DNA from: Anastatus disparis
Lineage: Eukaryota; Arthropoda; Insecta; Hymenoptera; Eupelmidae
Direction of reading: 5' to 3'
NCBI GenBank assembly: GCA_017163975.1
Contig: JAFFSR010000032.1
Location: 1,175,001 to 1,239,000, forward strand
DNA length: 64,000 nt
Under the pieces are notes generated by a model. That model searched no databases. It worked only from the letters and a program-made list of their open reading frames with translations, and was not told the DNA's origin. Shown piece by piece: positions 9,504-21,536 of this stretch (positions are counted from its first letter, which is position 1; every line of letters begins with the position of its first letter). The translations under genes were made by a program, and so were the position numbers.

Positions 9504-11909
9504 CCCACACAGCATGAAATATTGCAGTGAAACTTTCACTGAAATATTGTGCTGAAATATTGTCACAAGATTGCAGCAATCATGTCTTAACATTGCTAAG
9601 AGGTTTCATGAAACATTTCAGTGTGATATTGCTGCAAACTTGCTACAAGGTTACAAAAAATAATTCAAGCAATATTGCAAGGAACCTTTCATGAAAGGTT
9701 GCAGCGAGGTTTCTGCAAGGTTTTAAAAAACATTTCATGAAATATTGCAAGAAACCTTTCATGAAAGGTTGCAGCGAGGTTTCTGCAAGATTTTAGAAAC
9801 AATTCATGAAATATTGCAAGAAAACTTTCACGAAAGGTTGCAGCGAGGTTTCTGCAAGATTTTAGAAACATTTCATGAAATATTGGACGAAAACTTTCAC
9901 GACATGTTTCAGCGAGGTTTTCAGCAAAATTTAGAAAACATTTCATGGAATATTGCAAGGAACCTTTCATGGAAGGTTGCAGCAAGTTTTCTGCAAGATT
10001 TTAGAAATATTTCATGAAATATTGCAAGAAACCTTTCATGAAAGGTTGCAGCGCGGTTTCTGTAAGACTTTAAAAATATTTCATGAAATATTGCAAGAAA
10101 ACTTTTATTACATGTTTCAGCGGGATTTTCAGCAAGATTTAGACAACATTTTGATGGAATGTTGCATCGAACTTTCTATGAAAGATTGCAGCGAGCTTTC
10201 TGCAAGATTTTAGAAACATTTTATAAAATATTGCAAGAAACCTTTCACGAAAGGTTGCAGCGACGTTTCTGCAAGATTCTAAAAACATTTCATGAAATAT
10301 TGCAAGAAACCTTTCACGAAAGGTTTTAGCGAGTTTTCCAGCAAGATTTGGGGAACTTTTTATGGAATATTGCAAGAAACCTTTCATGAAAGATTGCAGC
10401 GAGGTTCCTGCAAGATTTTAGAAACATTTTATGAAATATTGCAAGAAACCTTTCATGAAAGGTTTCAGTGAGGTTCCTAGCAAGATTTGGGGAACATTTT
10501 ACGAAATATGGCAAGAGACCTTTGATGAAAGGTTGCAGCAAGGTTCGTGCAAGATTTTAGAAACATTTTACGAAATATTGCAAGATACCTTTTATGAAAG
10601 GTTTCAACGAGGTTTACAGCAAAATTTGATGAATATTTTATGAAATATTACGAGATATCTTTTGTTAAAGTTGCAGTAAGATTTCTGCAAGGTTTTTGAC
10701 AAGATTTCTAAGATATCACAAAAAATATTGCTATGTACATTTCGCCAATGGTTATTACCATATTTTTGGCAATTTTTATAAAATATTCCAGAAAAGCGTT
10801 TCATTAAAAGTATCAGCAAAGTTTCATGAATAATTTCAAAATGAAATTGCAGCAAACCTTTTATAAACAGTTTCAGCTATCATTCTGCAAGTTTTTATAA
10901 AAGATTCTAAGAGCAGTCCAGATTCGCTGTTCTTGACTTATATTTGGTTTTCTGTTATTTACTCAAGTATTTATTGCTGTAGTTGTATTGTAAACGGGAA
11001 GTTGAGCGCAATAAGTATGCTATTATTATAAATATTTATGCGTAGGGTAAAAAAATCCATCGAATTGTTATTGAAAAAAGTAAAGAACGCATAAATATTA
11101 GAAAAAAAACCTTTTATTTCAATATTCTCTACTTTTCTCAAAAACGATGATCAGGAATTTTTTCTTCTTGTGCACAAATATTGATAATAATACTATTGCG
11201 CTCAACTAGTAATTTATAGATAGAACGATTGATACTTAAGCAAATAAGAAAAACTTTATCACTCAAGGATAGAAAATCCTGCCTACTAGTAAATATTACT
11301 GCAGCAAGCTTTTGGCAAGATTTAAGAAATATTTTACAAAATATTGCAGGAAACCATACGGAAAGGTATGAGCGTTGTTCGCGGCAAAATTTGGGAAAAA
11401 TTTCATGAAATATTACGAGAAACCTTTCATGAAAGATTGCTGCAAGGTTTCTTGAAATGTTGCTGCGAGGTTTTCATGAAAGGTTGCTGCGAGGTTTTCT
11501 GCAAGGTTACGGCGAGATTTTCTGAAAAATTGCTGTGTGGTTGCTTGAAATGTTTTAGCTATTTTTCCCGCAAGATTCCTGTGAGGTTTCTTGAAATGTT
11601 TCTGTTACATTTCCTGAAAGATTGCTGCGAGGTTTCCTGCAAGGTTGCGGTGAGGTGTTCTAAAAGATTGCTGCAAGGTTTCTTGAAATGTTTCTGTTAC
11701 ATTTCCTGAAATATTGCTGTGAGGTTTTCATGAATGGTTGCTGCGAGGTTTTCTGAAAGATTGCTGCAAAGTTTTTAGAAATATTTCAACCGGGTTCTAG
11801 CGCGGACATATAAATGTTGCTGCAATCTTTCATGAAAGGTTGCTGCGAAGTTTCGAAACTTTCATGAAACCTTGCAGCAACCTTGCAGCAATCTTTTATG
11901 CTGTGTGGG
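9504..11909. mobile_element. 2.4-kb TIR element built of 70-bp tandem repeats
   Basis: The ends are an exact 12-bp inverted repeat, CCCACACAGCAT and ATGCTGTGTGGG, and both flanks are the 29-bp minisatellite (GCGCA before, CATTCCCATATG after), so the insertion site is known; a CA dinucleotide appears duplicated. The interior is a diverged array with a unit near 70 bases containing ATTTCATGAAATATTGCAAG and GAAAGGTTGCAGCGAGGTTT. Toward 11400-11890 the unit shortens to GGTTGCTGCGAGGTTTTC variants. The array is interrupted by a palindromic MITE at 10911. Several open frames (for example 9745-10017 +, 11344-11709 +) merely translate repeats. No transposase is present; 39103-42298 is a relative. Confidence 0.8.
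10911..11286. mobile_element. TTAA-flanked palindromic MITE, subfamily 1 (copy C), diverged
   Basis: The left target has decayed to CTAA (10907-10910), followed by GAGCAGTCCAGATTCGCTG; the right end is AAAATCCTGCCTAC. Inner arms keep GTTGAGCGCAATA and its inverse and the GAAAAAAGTAAAGAACG step. It lies inside the 70-bp array, so it is younger than that array. This is the most diverged of the four subfamily 1 copies. Confidence 0.82.
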
Positions 11910-12276
11910 CATTCCCATATGCAGCCGATTTAATAGTGCATCCCTACACAGAAAGAAATTTGGCATTAGAAGATTTTAATGTCTTTTGAAATACTAAATG
12001 TAATTATAACTAACATTACTATTTTTGAATTTGTAAATAAAATACAGGATTAAATACAGCGTTCCTTGTAATACAGGATTCAATGTATACGGCATTCCAA
12101 AACTTCTTGTAATGGTATATTACAATTTTTAGAAAAACGCTTTACTGAATTCGAAATATATTATTTCGATTACTTCTAAAATCGTACACGAACAAAATAT
12201 GGTAATTATTCATTGCCAAATTTCTTTCTGTGCATATGCAGCCGATTCAACAGCGCATCCCCATATGCAGCCGATT
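11910..12276. repeat. Remainder of the 29-bp minisatellite, split by an insertion
   Basis: 11910-11946 and 12233-12276 are minisatellite units (CCCATATGCAGCCGATT) that line up in phase with 9369-9503 once the two insertions are removed. The array ends at GCAGCCGATT before GTACTGTGAATTT. Confidence 0.88.
11947..12232. mobile_element. 286-bp TIR element (CACAGAAAG family)
   Basis: The inverted ends CACAGAAAGAAATTTGGCA and its complement lie at the two borders, inserted in a minisatellite unit between CATCCCTA and CATATG. The unit suggests a dinucleotide target duplication (TA on the left, CA on the right, one base decayed). The interior is AT-rich and non-coding. The CAC-start, A-rich end resembles the larger element at 33041-37156. 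Confidence 0.8.
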
Positions 12277-12426
12277 GTACTGTGAATTTTTAAATGCAAT
12301 CTACATTTCCGTGTACGGTCAATTCATCAGTGCTTTCTAAAATGAATCATGATTTTGAATATTATATCAAATATTATTATATTAGATATCATAATATCTT
12401 TATTATATAAATATTTACAATATTAT

Positions 12427-15400
12427 TTATAATATTTCTTTATATACAATGTTTTTTGTATAAATTATGTCTTGATCATTCTTATTTTCTCCATTGACTA
12501 TTGCGCTGTTGCTTAAAAATAATTTTAAATTATTTTTATGTTTTGTCCTTGAAAGGGCAATATATAATTGTTCATGACTGAGAAAGGGTGATGGCAAATA
12601 TACACCAACTCTTTTATAAGATTGTCCTTGGGATTTATTAATAGTCATTGCAAAACCTAATCTAATAGGAAACTGTTTTCTTTGCATGTTAAAAGGGATA
12701 TCTTCTTTAGATGGAGATAAAATTATTCTTGGAATAAAAACTCATTTACCTTTGTTTTTTCCACTTGCAAATTCAGCTTGGATAGAATATCTTAGTAGGT
12801 TTTTTACTATTAACATTCACCCGTTACAAAGTCCCTCATTTACATTCAAATTTCTCAAAAGAATTATAATAGTTCCTACTTTTAAATGTAATTTATGTGG
12901 TGGAAGTCCATTAGGAATAATCTCCTTCTTTTATATTCAAAACGTCGTTATTGATTTGAATAACATCATTATTTTTGGGAGCCAAAATAACTTTATTTAT
13001 TAGATTTTCACTATTTATTTTTATTTTATTTTCAAATATTTCTTCGACAAGATGTTCTCTAAAGATAAGATTTTCTGGTATAGCACTTAGTTCATTATCA
13101 TCTTTAAAAATATTACGACGTTTTCCTTCTCCGATATCTAATAACCATTGTTTGAAATTTATATCATTATCTGAAACTCGCAGATTTTCACTTAATGTCG
13201 TACGCATAAAATTTTGCCATAATAAACTAAATTTAAGCGAATTTTCTATAATATTAAAACGACTTCCATGATGAACAATTGGTAATGTTTGCCTAAAATC
13301 TCCTAATACAATTACAGTTTTACCACCGAAGGGTTGGTGTTGTACATCGCATAAATCTTGAAAAAGACGATCAACTGCCTCAAAAGCAAATTTGGAAGTC
13401 ATAGATATTTCATCCCAAATTATTATTTGTGTTTCCTTTAATTTTTTTCCTTCTGCAGAGTTAGGCATAACATTACATGTTGTCCAATCTGTTATATTCA
13501 ACGATAGTTTAAATATTGTGTGCACTGTTTTTCCATCAATCAATGAATTCGCTGCTATACCTGTCTAAGCAACACATAAGTAACGTATATTATGATATTT
13601 AAAATAAGCTATTAAAACGTTAAGTAAATAACTTTTTCCTGTTCCGCCTGGTCCATCAATAAAAATATATTTTTGTTTATTTTGATTTAAACTTTTTATA
13701 GTAGAGTTAAATATTTGTCTTCGTTTCTCTTTTAAGGAATTTATTTTTGTTTCCAATTCATTTAGAATATCATCATTATAATTTAAAATTGTTTCATCAT
13801 CATTATCTTCTATGTATGTGCTTATGTTAGGTAAATTAAAATCATTTAAAGAAGATCCATTGATATGTAAAAAATTTTGAATAACATTCAATGCCAATAT
13901 TTCGCCTATATCTTTTTCGTATTTATAATGATAAAACTTATCTTTATATTTTTCGTATAAATCTCGTGCATTTATGGGATTATGAAAAATGCAAATAAAA
14001 GCGAATAATTCACAAAAAGCATGAGGGAATCCTGTTAATGATGTTTCCTCTAAACATCGGTCCCATTCTTCATCTTCATTAATTAATTGTTTAGCTTTAG
14101 CTGCTTCATAAAACGAAGTATATATTACATTATCAATAGTACGTAAATCTTCAAAAGATGTGGTGCCTTTAACATGTAATAGTAATAATCTAATAAAGTA
14201 GCGTTCTCTATCTTTCGAATTCACCAAATACATTCTACGAAGTATTGATTTCCTTATTTTTTTTCTTTTATTCCACTTTTTTAGTTTTTCGTCAAATGTA
14301 TAAAAATGCGGTATTTCTGTATACAAGTAATCTCGAGCTTCTAAATCTTCTCGATTCAATTCGAAATATGCTGTTAATGTTGTTTCCACATTTTTCTGCA
14401 TGATCGTTTCTTCTTTTCCTTCTTTAAAAAATACATTTTGTTGATTTTCTTCATGAACGCTTAGTCTTTTTATAGTATGTGAAATAACATGTAAAGGATA
14501 TTCTAATAATCTGTGCATTGCTTCAGGCGGACATAAATATCGGGTATTTATGTATTGTTGTATTTCATCATATTCATATTCAACATTTTCATTATTGTCA
14601 TTTTGAAAAGTGTCTTTCTTTTCTGTTTGGAAATCAACATTCACTTCGCGTATTTTAATGTATGCACAATCACGACCTTTATAACAATATTTAAGTAAAT
14701 ATTTAATGCATTGTACAGTGGAACATACTTCTACGTTTATATGTGCATTAAATTTTAATAATAAGTAAGGATTATAAGGAACAACAAATCCGTTATATGC
14801 TACTCTTTCTGTAAATTTATTCTTAAAAATTATTTTGACGCCATCATTTTTACGTTTGTATAATGGATAGCCATTGGATTTAAATACTGTTGAATCATTA
14901 AATTTTTTTGGGAAACTTTTTGTACATTGTTTCGTATTTTTATCCATACATGGACAATTTATATTTTGCATACCACAGGGACCGTGTATCATAAATTGTT
15001 TAACAATACTATATAATTTCGGATAAATATCTTCATTTGGGATTTCTGCACTTACTATTTCATCAACTTTTTTGGGAGTGTTAATTTTATCATTTTTATC
15101 TAAGAATAATAACATATGCATATTTGGTAATTCTCGTTTTTTAAATTCAATTACGTAACCATACGCAACATATTTTCCAAATATTCCTCTTTTAATTACT
15201 AAATCTTTAAATTCTTCCACTTTTTGATGAAATACTTTTGTTACAATATCCGGCCCATCTATTGAATTTTCATAATTTTCCAAGTTTTCAATTATTTCTT
15301 TTCAATGTGGATTACACGTTATAGTTAAAAAAATTTCAGGTTTACCATGATAATTTACAAGTGTCATCAAGTCTATGTAATTTTGTTTCATAAATCGTGG

Positions 15401-16600
15401 ATTGCCTATAAAATTTGATGGTAATGTGACTATTTTCCCAATTTTTGACGATTCTCATTCTTTTTTGTTATGTAAATAGTCCATTACTCCTTTGTAACAA
15501 TCACTTCTTAATACATTTTGATTGTTTCGTATAAAATATAATCTAGAGGTTTAAACTTTTACAAATACATCAATGATTGCCTAATGATATATTTTTCCCA
15601 AATTAAGGTATGGATTAAATTTATTTCTAATACTAAATCTATAATTATAAAATTGCAAATTTGAAATATTAGTTTTTCCAAATTTACTTTTCATATTTGG
15701 CATCCATCCATAACCACCATTAGGATAAATTAGCGGACATGTCATAGGATCTATATGTTTGCTAATTGTTGGTATATTAATTGGTTTTTCATACTTAGAG
15801 TAAATGACAGTATCACGTTCCATAGAAGGAAGATCATCTTTTTATAACATATACTATCGCGACTTCATTACAGGTAGGTATATTATATCTATTTTTATCC
15901 AAATTGTTATTGCGGACAATAGATATTGTAACTGTTCTTGGAGGACAATTGATTTTTGCACATCGTTGCAGTTCTTCTATTTCTACTTTATGCATCATTT
16001 CATAGGCTTTTGCATAAGGGTTAATGTTTTTTATCAAATTATCTAATTCTTTCAATAATACTGAATTTGTAATGAATTTATTACGTTCAATCGTTGCAAT
16101 TTCATTATCTAAAACATATAATTGTCCATATTTACGTGCTTCATCTTTATTAGGATGCAAAGCATACACATTATGATAAATTTGTCCACATGTTTTCATA
16201 ACTTGTGGTCCTTTACCTGTCAATTTATCAAAATTAGCACCCTAAAGCATTATTGTATAATCTTACATTTTGTCGAAAATCAATACTTTCTTTTGCACGT
16301 TCGGTTGCTAAAAGTTTTAATCGTTCTGGGTAAGGAGGATTGTCTAACAATTCCACCTTACCTTCATGACAATAATTGGTGATATCTTTACTTTTACTAT
16401 ATTTAAAAGCTTTCGCTTTGCATTACAATAAATACATGTGTGTATCATGGAGCCAATGTAATTTTCAGATATAACATTTTCATCAAAATATATATTTGCA
16501 ATACAACCAATGAGTTTAAAATTACTTCCTTCTGCTAGAACTTTTTCATTCAATTTCTTTAATTTTTTTCCTATTATATCCTTAATTTTATCATTTTTGC
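12427..16600 (-). pseudogene. Helitron Rep/helicase, degenerate
   Basis: Reading the minus strand from about 16600: a Cys motif HTCIYC (near 16430); the Helitron-like N domain with QIYHNVYALHP (about 16160) and LYPNGG-type block YPNGGYGW (about 15710); the Rep nuclease with ELPNMHMLLF (about 15120) and the tyrosine block KYLLKYCYKGRDCAYI (about 14680); then a Pif1-like helicase with Walker A GPGGTGKS (about 13645), Walker B WDEISM (about 13420), PPHKL, and the final FAMTINKSQGQSY and LYIALSRTK (12550-12640). In the family the nuclease motif is H-x-H; here the first histidine is asparagine. There are stops near 15300, 13570, 12910, 12820 and 12740, plus frameshifts. It is complete in outline but dead. 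No clear CTRR 3' end was found. Confidence 0.93.
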
Positions 16601-16699
16601 TTTCTCATAGAGAAAGCATTGTATCGGTAAAAAAAATTTTTTTCTATTTTTTCATTAATTTGTACATATTTGAACTCAGTGAGTCGAAAAAAGTGGTTT

Positions 16700-18420
16700 C
16701 CAGAAAATGTCTGTATGTATGTGTGTGTGTGTGTGTGTGTGTGTGGATGTATGAATTCAGTTAGTAAGCTGTATCTCGAGAACTACTCGAAGGATTTGCT
16801 TCTAATTTTGCATGGAATTTAGTTTTGTGATTAACTTGCTGGGAAGCTATTGATAATTTGGTTCTTCCACCGTAGTTTTCATTTTAAAGTTTTTTTAAAA
16901 AATAAAAAAAAAATTCGATTTTTCGTTTTTTGGTTTTTTTTTGTTTACTACTCGATGAATTTGCTTCAAAATTTGCATGGAATTTATTTCTGATTGCCCG
17001 GATAAAATAAATTTTTAAAAACTGATTTTCTTAGCTCAGTTTTAATTTTAGAGCATTTTGAAATTTTTGAAAAAAATGTTTCTATTTATTAAGCCAATAA
17101 AATCTTAAAAACTACTCGATGGATTTACTTCAAATTTTCCATACAATTCAATTTTTTGATGAACTGGTGCGGAAGCTATTGGGAATTGGTTTTCTTAGCG
17201 CAGTTTTTTTTTTAGAATCATTTTAAGAATTTTTAAAAAATTTCGATTTTTTATTTTTTTTGTATTTTACGTAAACTACTCGAAGAATTTGTTCGAAAAT
17301 TTGTATGGAACTTTATTTCGACTGCCAAAATTATTAAAAATTTTGTAAACTAATTTTCTTAGCGCACTTTTAATTTTAGAGCATTTTTAAAATTTTTTAA
17401 AAATTTTTATTTTTAATTTTTTTTTATTTTACGAAAACCATTCGATTGATTTGCTCCAAAATTTGTATGCAAATAATTTGCTACTATCTGAAGAAAACAA
17501 GCTTTGGAATACTAATTTTCTCAGCGCAGTTTTAATTTTAGAACACTTTGAAAATTTTCAAAAAAATTTTTATTTTTCATTTATTTTCTTTTTGCGTTAA
17601 CCATACTATAAATTTTCTCCAAAATTTTCATACAATTAATTCGCTATTGTCTGGAAAAAATTAGCTTTTGGAAACTAATTTTCTTAGAGTGGTTACAATT
17701 TTAGAGAATTTTAAAGATTTAAAAAAAAATTTTGATTCTTCTTTTCTTATTTTTTTTTATTCTTCGTAAAGTACTCGATAGATTTGTTCTAAAAATTACA
17801 GGGAAATTATTTGCGACTGCCAAAAGAAGGGAAATTTTCAAAAATTGATTTTCATAGCGTAGTTTTAATTTTAGAGCATTTTTAAAATTTTTAAAAAGAA
17901 ATTTTGAAAAGAAAATGTTATTTATTTAACCAGTTAGATCTCGAAAATTACTCGATGGATTTGCTTCAAATTTTGTATACCATCTATATTTTTGTATAAC
18001 TAGGTGGGAAGCTATAGAAAATTTGTATTCATAGTGTATTTTTTTTATTATAGAGCCATTTTAAGAATTTGAAAAAATTTTCGATTTTTAATTTTTTTTT
18101 TGTATTTTACGTAAATTAATTGATGAGTTTGCTTTGAGATTTCCATGGGAATAATTTGCATCTGCCAAAAAAGGATAACTTTTATAAACCGATCTTTTTA
18201 GCGTAGTTTTCTTTTTAGAAAATTTTAAAAATTTTCTTAAAAAATTTTCATATTTCAGTATTTTTCCATTTTACGTAAAGTACTTGATAGAATTACTCTA
18301 AAATTTGTATACAAGTTATTTGCTACTGTCTTTATAAACCAAGTTTTAAATAAATAATTTTATTAGCGTAGCTTTTTGATCACTTCTTTTGTTTTCTGAG
18401 TTACTCTTGAAAATTTATAA
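16700..18420. repeat. Satellite array, about ten units of roughly 165 bp
   Basis: A landmark ACTACTCGATGGATTTGCTT recurs, with changes, near 16781, 16949, 17111, 17274, 17438, 17599, 17771, 17948, 18114 and 18279, spaced 161-177 bases apart. Each unit ends TTTTCTTAGCGCAGTTTTAA-TTTAGAGCATTTT followed by A/T runs. Three variants can be told apart by their middles (GGGAAGCTATTG; ACTGCCAAAA; GCTACTGTCTG). A (TG)n microsatellite at about 16718-16745 precedes it. It lies between the Helitron Rep/helicase and the repeat-protein gene. There is no coding capacity. Confidence 0.88.
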
Positions 18421-18724
18421 TAGTACTACTGAATTTAATTACCGTTACTAAAATTGACTACTTGGATTTACCAAGCTTAGTCGTGATAAAAAGATATCCA
18501 CAAGATAACAAAAATAATAAATTCGAACCTATGTATAAGGCTAGCTAAAGTCAACAAAATTAAACACTTTAAAAGCTAACATTTAACCCAAACAAAATGT
18601 TGAAAAGGCAATCAACTAGCATATATATTCAAAATTTATAAAGTACAAAATGAATAAATATTCATGATGGACAATTTTTTTATATTAAAATCACATTTAA
18701 ATAAATATAAAAAAATAATGAAAC
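18421..18724. other. AT-rich spacer
   Basis: Between the satellite and the 3' end of the repeat-protein gene. I see no gene, hairpin or repeat copy. Confidence 0.4.
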
Positions 18725-20339
18725 TCAAAGAGCTCTATGAGAAAGCATTCCGCCAAAGCACTTGGCAGCGTTTTTTTTGTTTATCATGACATTATCATTT
18801 TTATTATAAATATTATTATTGTTATTTTCAATATAATAATTAATGTCTTCAATTTTTAATCGTTTACACTTTATAAGTAACGTTTTTAATTGATAAGAAT
18901 CATATTTATATTTCCGCTTTCTCTCATCTGTTGGTTGCAATATTATTTTATGCATTCCAATATTATAATTAAAATGTTGAAATTGGTAAAAATCATTATT
19001 CATTTGCGTTTTGTCAATAACATCTGAAATTTCCAATCGTTGATCGTCAATTTTTTCAATTATTTGCATTTTATCATATTCAACATAATGTTCATTTTTT
19101 AACTTTCTATAAGTTTTTCTTTTGCGTAATGCTTCTTTTTCACGTAGCTGTTTCAATTCATCAGTACTTATATTTTGAATCGATTTTTCTTTTGCTATTC
19201 TATTCTCTTCTAATATTCTTTCATATTTATGTGATTGTTCTTTTTTTAATTTTATATAAGCTTCTTTCTTTCGTGAAACCTCACTCGCACGTATTTGTTC
19301 CAATTCACCATTACTTTTTTTTTCCTTTGATTCTATTTTGGTTTTCTTATTATTTTTTAACTTTTCTTTATATTTATTTGGTTCAGAATATTTTAATTTT
19401 ATATAAGCTTCTTTTTTACGTGAAGCCTCACTCGCACGTAGTTGTTCCAATTCATCATTACTTCTTTTTTCTTTGGATTCCATATTGGTTTTCTTAGTAT
19501 TTTTCAACTTTTTTATGTATTTAGTTACTTCAGAATCTTTTAATTTTATATAAGCTTCTTTCTTACGTGAAGCCTCATCCGCACGTATTTGTTCCGATTC
19601 ATCATTACTTTTTTTCCTTGCATTTTTTCGATATTTATTCGATTTTTCTGTCACCTTTTTCTTAATCAATTTTGTTGTACACTTGGCAGAAAGGATATTT
19701 TTCCGAATGCGTACCTCAAATGGCAGTGCTACATATTTTACCACAGACACGAGAAAACTTCGAATTATGCATTGAGTTCTGCATTACGATTATTTTGTTT
19801 TTTCTTATAGGTTATTCATGCAAAATTTAAATGATAACAACTTAAATTTTATTGCTTATATAATTTAAATTCACAATATTAGATTCTATATGATTATTGA
19901 AGAAAGAAATAAAAATTTTATTTAATAAAATTATAATTCGGATTATGAAAAAAGAAAGTAATATTGTTTGTTTACTAAAATTATGTCATTAAGTAATAAG
20001 TAACGATGATGCGAAATTTGCTCTATAATTTGAAATTGTCTTATGCCTGTGGTAAAATATGCGATGTTGCCATTTGAGGTACACATTCGGAAAAATATCC
20101 TTTCCGCCAAGTGTACATAAAGATTTCTTGTTATTTATTTCTTTTAATTCTTTTCTTTCTTGATTTAATTCAATCTCATTATCCCTAATTTTATCATCGT
20201 TATAATTTATGCTAATATCATCATAATCCATTAAATAATCATTTTGTTTAAAAAAATTTTTTTCTAAAGAGTCATTGTCAATTGCCATTGGAATTATTTC
20301 AAGATTAGGATCTTTTGGTTTGAAATACATTTGCATCAT
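18725..20339 (-). pseudogene. Basic coiled repeat protein of a Helitron-type element, interrupted
   Basis: The minus-strand frame holds four repeats of 49 residues, each near ELEQIRASEASRKKEAYIKL followed by a K-rich linker (nucleotide landmarks at 19257, 19404 and 19551, 147 bases apart). Highly charged K/E/R repeats of this kind are found at the N-terminus of many Helitron proteins, but assignment to the neighbouring Rep/helicase is an inference from order and strand. The apparent start MSVVKYVALPF is not native: those codons belong to an inserted element (19682-20111) that splits the gene. The upstream half (IELNQERKELKEINNKKS) follows after the insertion, and a one-base shift near 20335 links it to the protease frame. 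Degenerate relatives lie at 32400-32605 and 37362-38358. Confidence 0.75.
19682..20111. mobile_element. 430-bp inverted-repeat element with TGTACA target duplication
   Basis: The ends CTTGGCAGAAAGGATATT and its inverse (CTTGGCGGAAAGG form) pair for over 100 bases at each side. TGTACA stands at 19676-19681 and again at 20112-20117. In the second copy of the host gene the uninterrupted site reads TATACATAAAG (about 38224), so the duplication is supported by an empty paralogue. The central 200 bases are AT-rich. No transposase; superfamily not assigned. Confidence 0.87.
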
Positions 20340-21142
20340 TTTTTTGTTCTGCTAAAAACTGCGTTTGTAATTTTTTTTCAAGAAGTTCATTCTCAGCGTT
20401 ATCTAAATTTAATGGTATTTTATTTAAACAAGGTTCATGACAAAAACTTCTTCTTATCATGTCCGGTGGATTATTGTAATTGATAGTTGCATTATTATAA
20501 TTATGTAAAATTGGAAACATTGTTATTTGCTGTGTTTCAAAAATTTTCAATGAATGTAATCGCATTTGGGAAATATCTTATTTTAAGCAACATGGACATA
20601 AATTGTAAAGTATTGAAACAGCAAAAGCAATTGCAAAAACGCCGCAATCATAATTATTTGTTTGTGATTGTACTGTTTCTGAAGTCGAAAACTGCAAAAT
20701 ACGATTAACTTTCCAATGTAGTAATGAAAAATCGTATTTTGCAGTTTTCGACTTTATTTTCACTCTTTTACTGTCTTTTAACGTTGCAATTAATTCTTTA
20801 GAATGTTAAGAATGTGCCTCTTCTATGAATTTTAATCATAAATAATTAAATTTTTATTAAAATGCATAATTCAAATGTAGATAAGGTAGAACTCTAAGTC
20901 GGTATGATGATTCCCCTTAATCCTGATTTGTTCGGAAATAATTTGTTGATATAGATTTTATGCTTATCTTGTAAATATTTAAGATTGAAGCTGTCATATA
21001 TATGAATTATTTTATTATTATAATATATACAAATCCAGTGACTACTTTTGAAATTTCCAGAAAATAATAATTGTATAAATTGGGTATCAATAGGTACTGA
21101 ATTAATATATTGCGGTTTTTGAATAAGTAAAGTTAATTGCAT
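20305..21142 (-). pseudogene. Ulp1-like (C48) cysteine protease domain, broken
   Basis: The N part (21142-20894) carries HWICIYYNNKIIHIYDS, giving the catalytic His and Asp; the C part (20763-20578) carries QSQTNNYDCGVFAIAFAVSI, giving the helper Gln and catalytic Cys of the family. In-frame continuation past a stop at about 20577 gives ISQMRLHSLKIF, the usual C-terminal helix. Stops and junk between 20764 and 20893, and an inserted hairpin (20682-20753), break the gene. The second copy at 43505-44043 has the same motifs with DCD instead of DCG, and a tyrosine codon where this copy has the stop. C48 proteases ride in several DNA transposons; here the domain probably forms one protein with the following basic repeats. 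Confidence 0.82.
20682..20753. repeat. Perfect short hairpin inside the protease relic
   Basis: AAGTCGAAAACTGCAAAATA with CGAT following is repeated inverted after a 25-base loop (stem about 23 bp). The second copy of the gene lacks the duplication, having one AGTTTTCGAAACAG step. It looks like a local inverted duplication. Confidence 0.8.
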
Positions 21143-21147
21143 GTTAA

Positions 21148-21532
21148 GAACAGACCGGATTTGCTGTCCTTGTCTAATTGAAATTTTTGTTATTTACTCA
21201 TGTATTAATCGGTGTATCTGCAAATTGAAGGTTAAGTGCAATAGATATTATTATTACAAATATTTATGCACAAGAAGAAAAAAATCTATGGCTTTGTTTT
21301 TGAGAAAAGTAAGTAACGCGAAAATATTATAAACATAAACTTTTACTTTGGCGTTACTTACTTTTCTCAAAAACAAAGAGGTAGATTTTTTTTTTCTTGT
21401 GCATAGATGTCCATAATAATAATATCTATTGCGCTCAACCTTTAATTTGAAGATACACCGATTAATACTTGAGTAAATAACAAACAACTCAATTGTTACT
21501 CGGTCGGTATCAGGTTCTACTCCGACCTGCCG
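21148..21532. mobile_element. TTAA-flanked palindromic MITE, subfamily 1 (copy D)
   Basis: 385 bp. Left target TTAA at 21144-21147, right target TTCA at 21533-21536 (one base decayed). Left end GAACAGACCGGATTTGCTG; right end an inverted match to the left end of copy A, GGTTCTACTCCGACCTGCCG. The second copy of the host element is uninterrupted at this exact point (TTAA at 43964-43967 followed by ATGAGGTGCA), so insertion at TTAA is shown directly. Confidence 0.93.
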
Positions 21533-21536
21533 TTCA

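Noticed and set aside
9689..11709. Several frames of 70-121 residues on both strands between 9.7 and 11.7 kb
   Set aside because: All are the 70-bp tandem repeat read in different frames; the near-identical repeats on both strands show no coding constraint.
19589..19810. Conserved DIFPN-YLKWQ-IFYHRH peptide seen on two strands as a shared protein domain
   Set aside because: It is the terminal inverted repeat of the 430-bp element translated from each arm.
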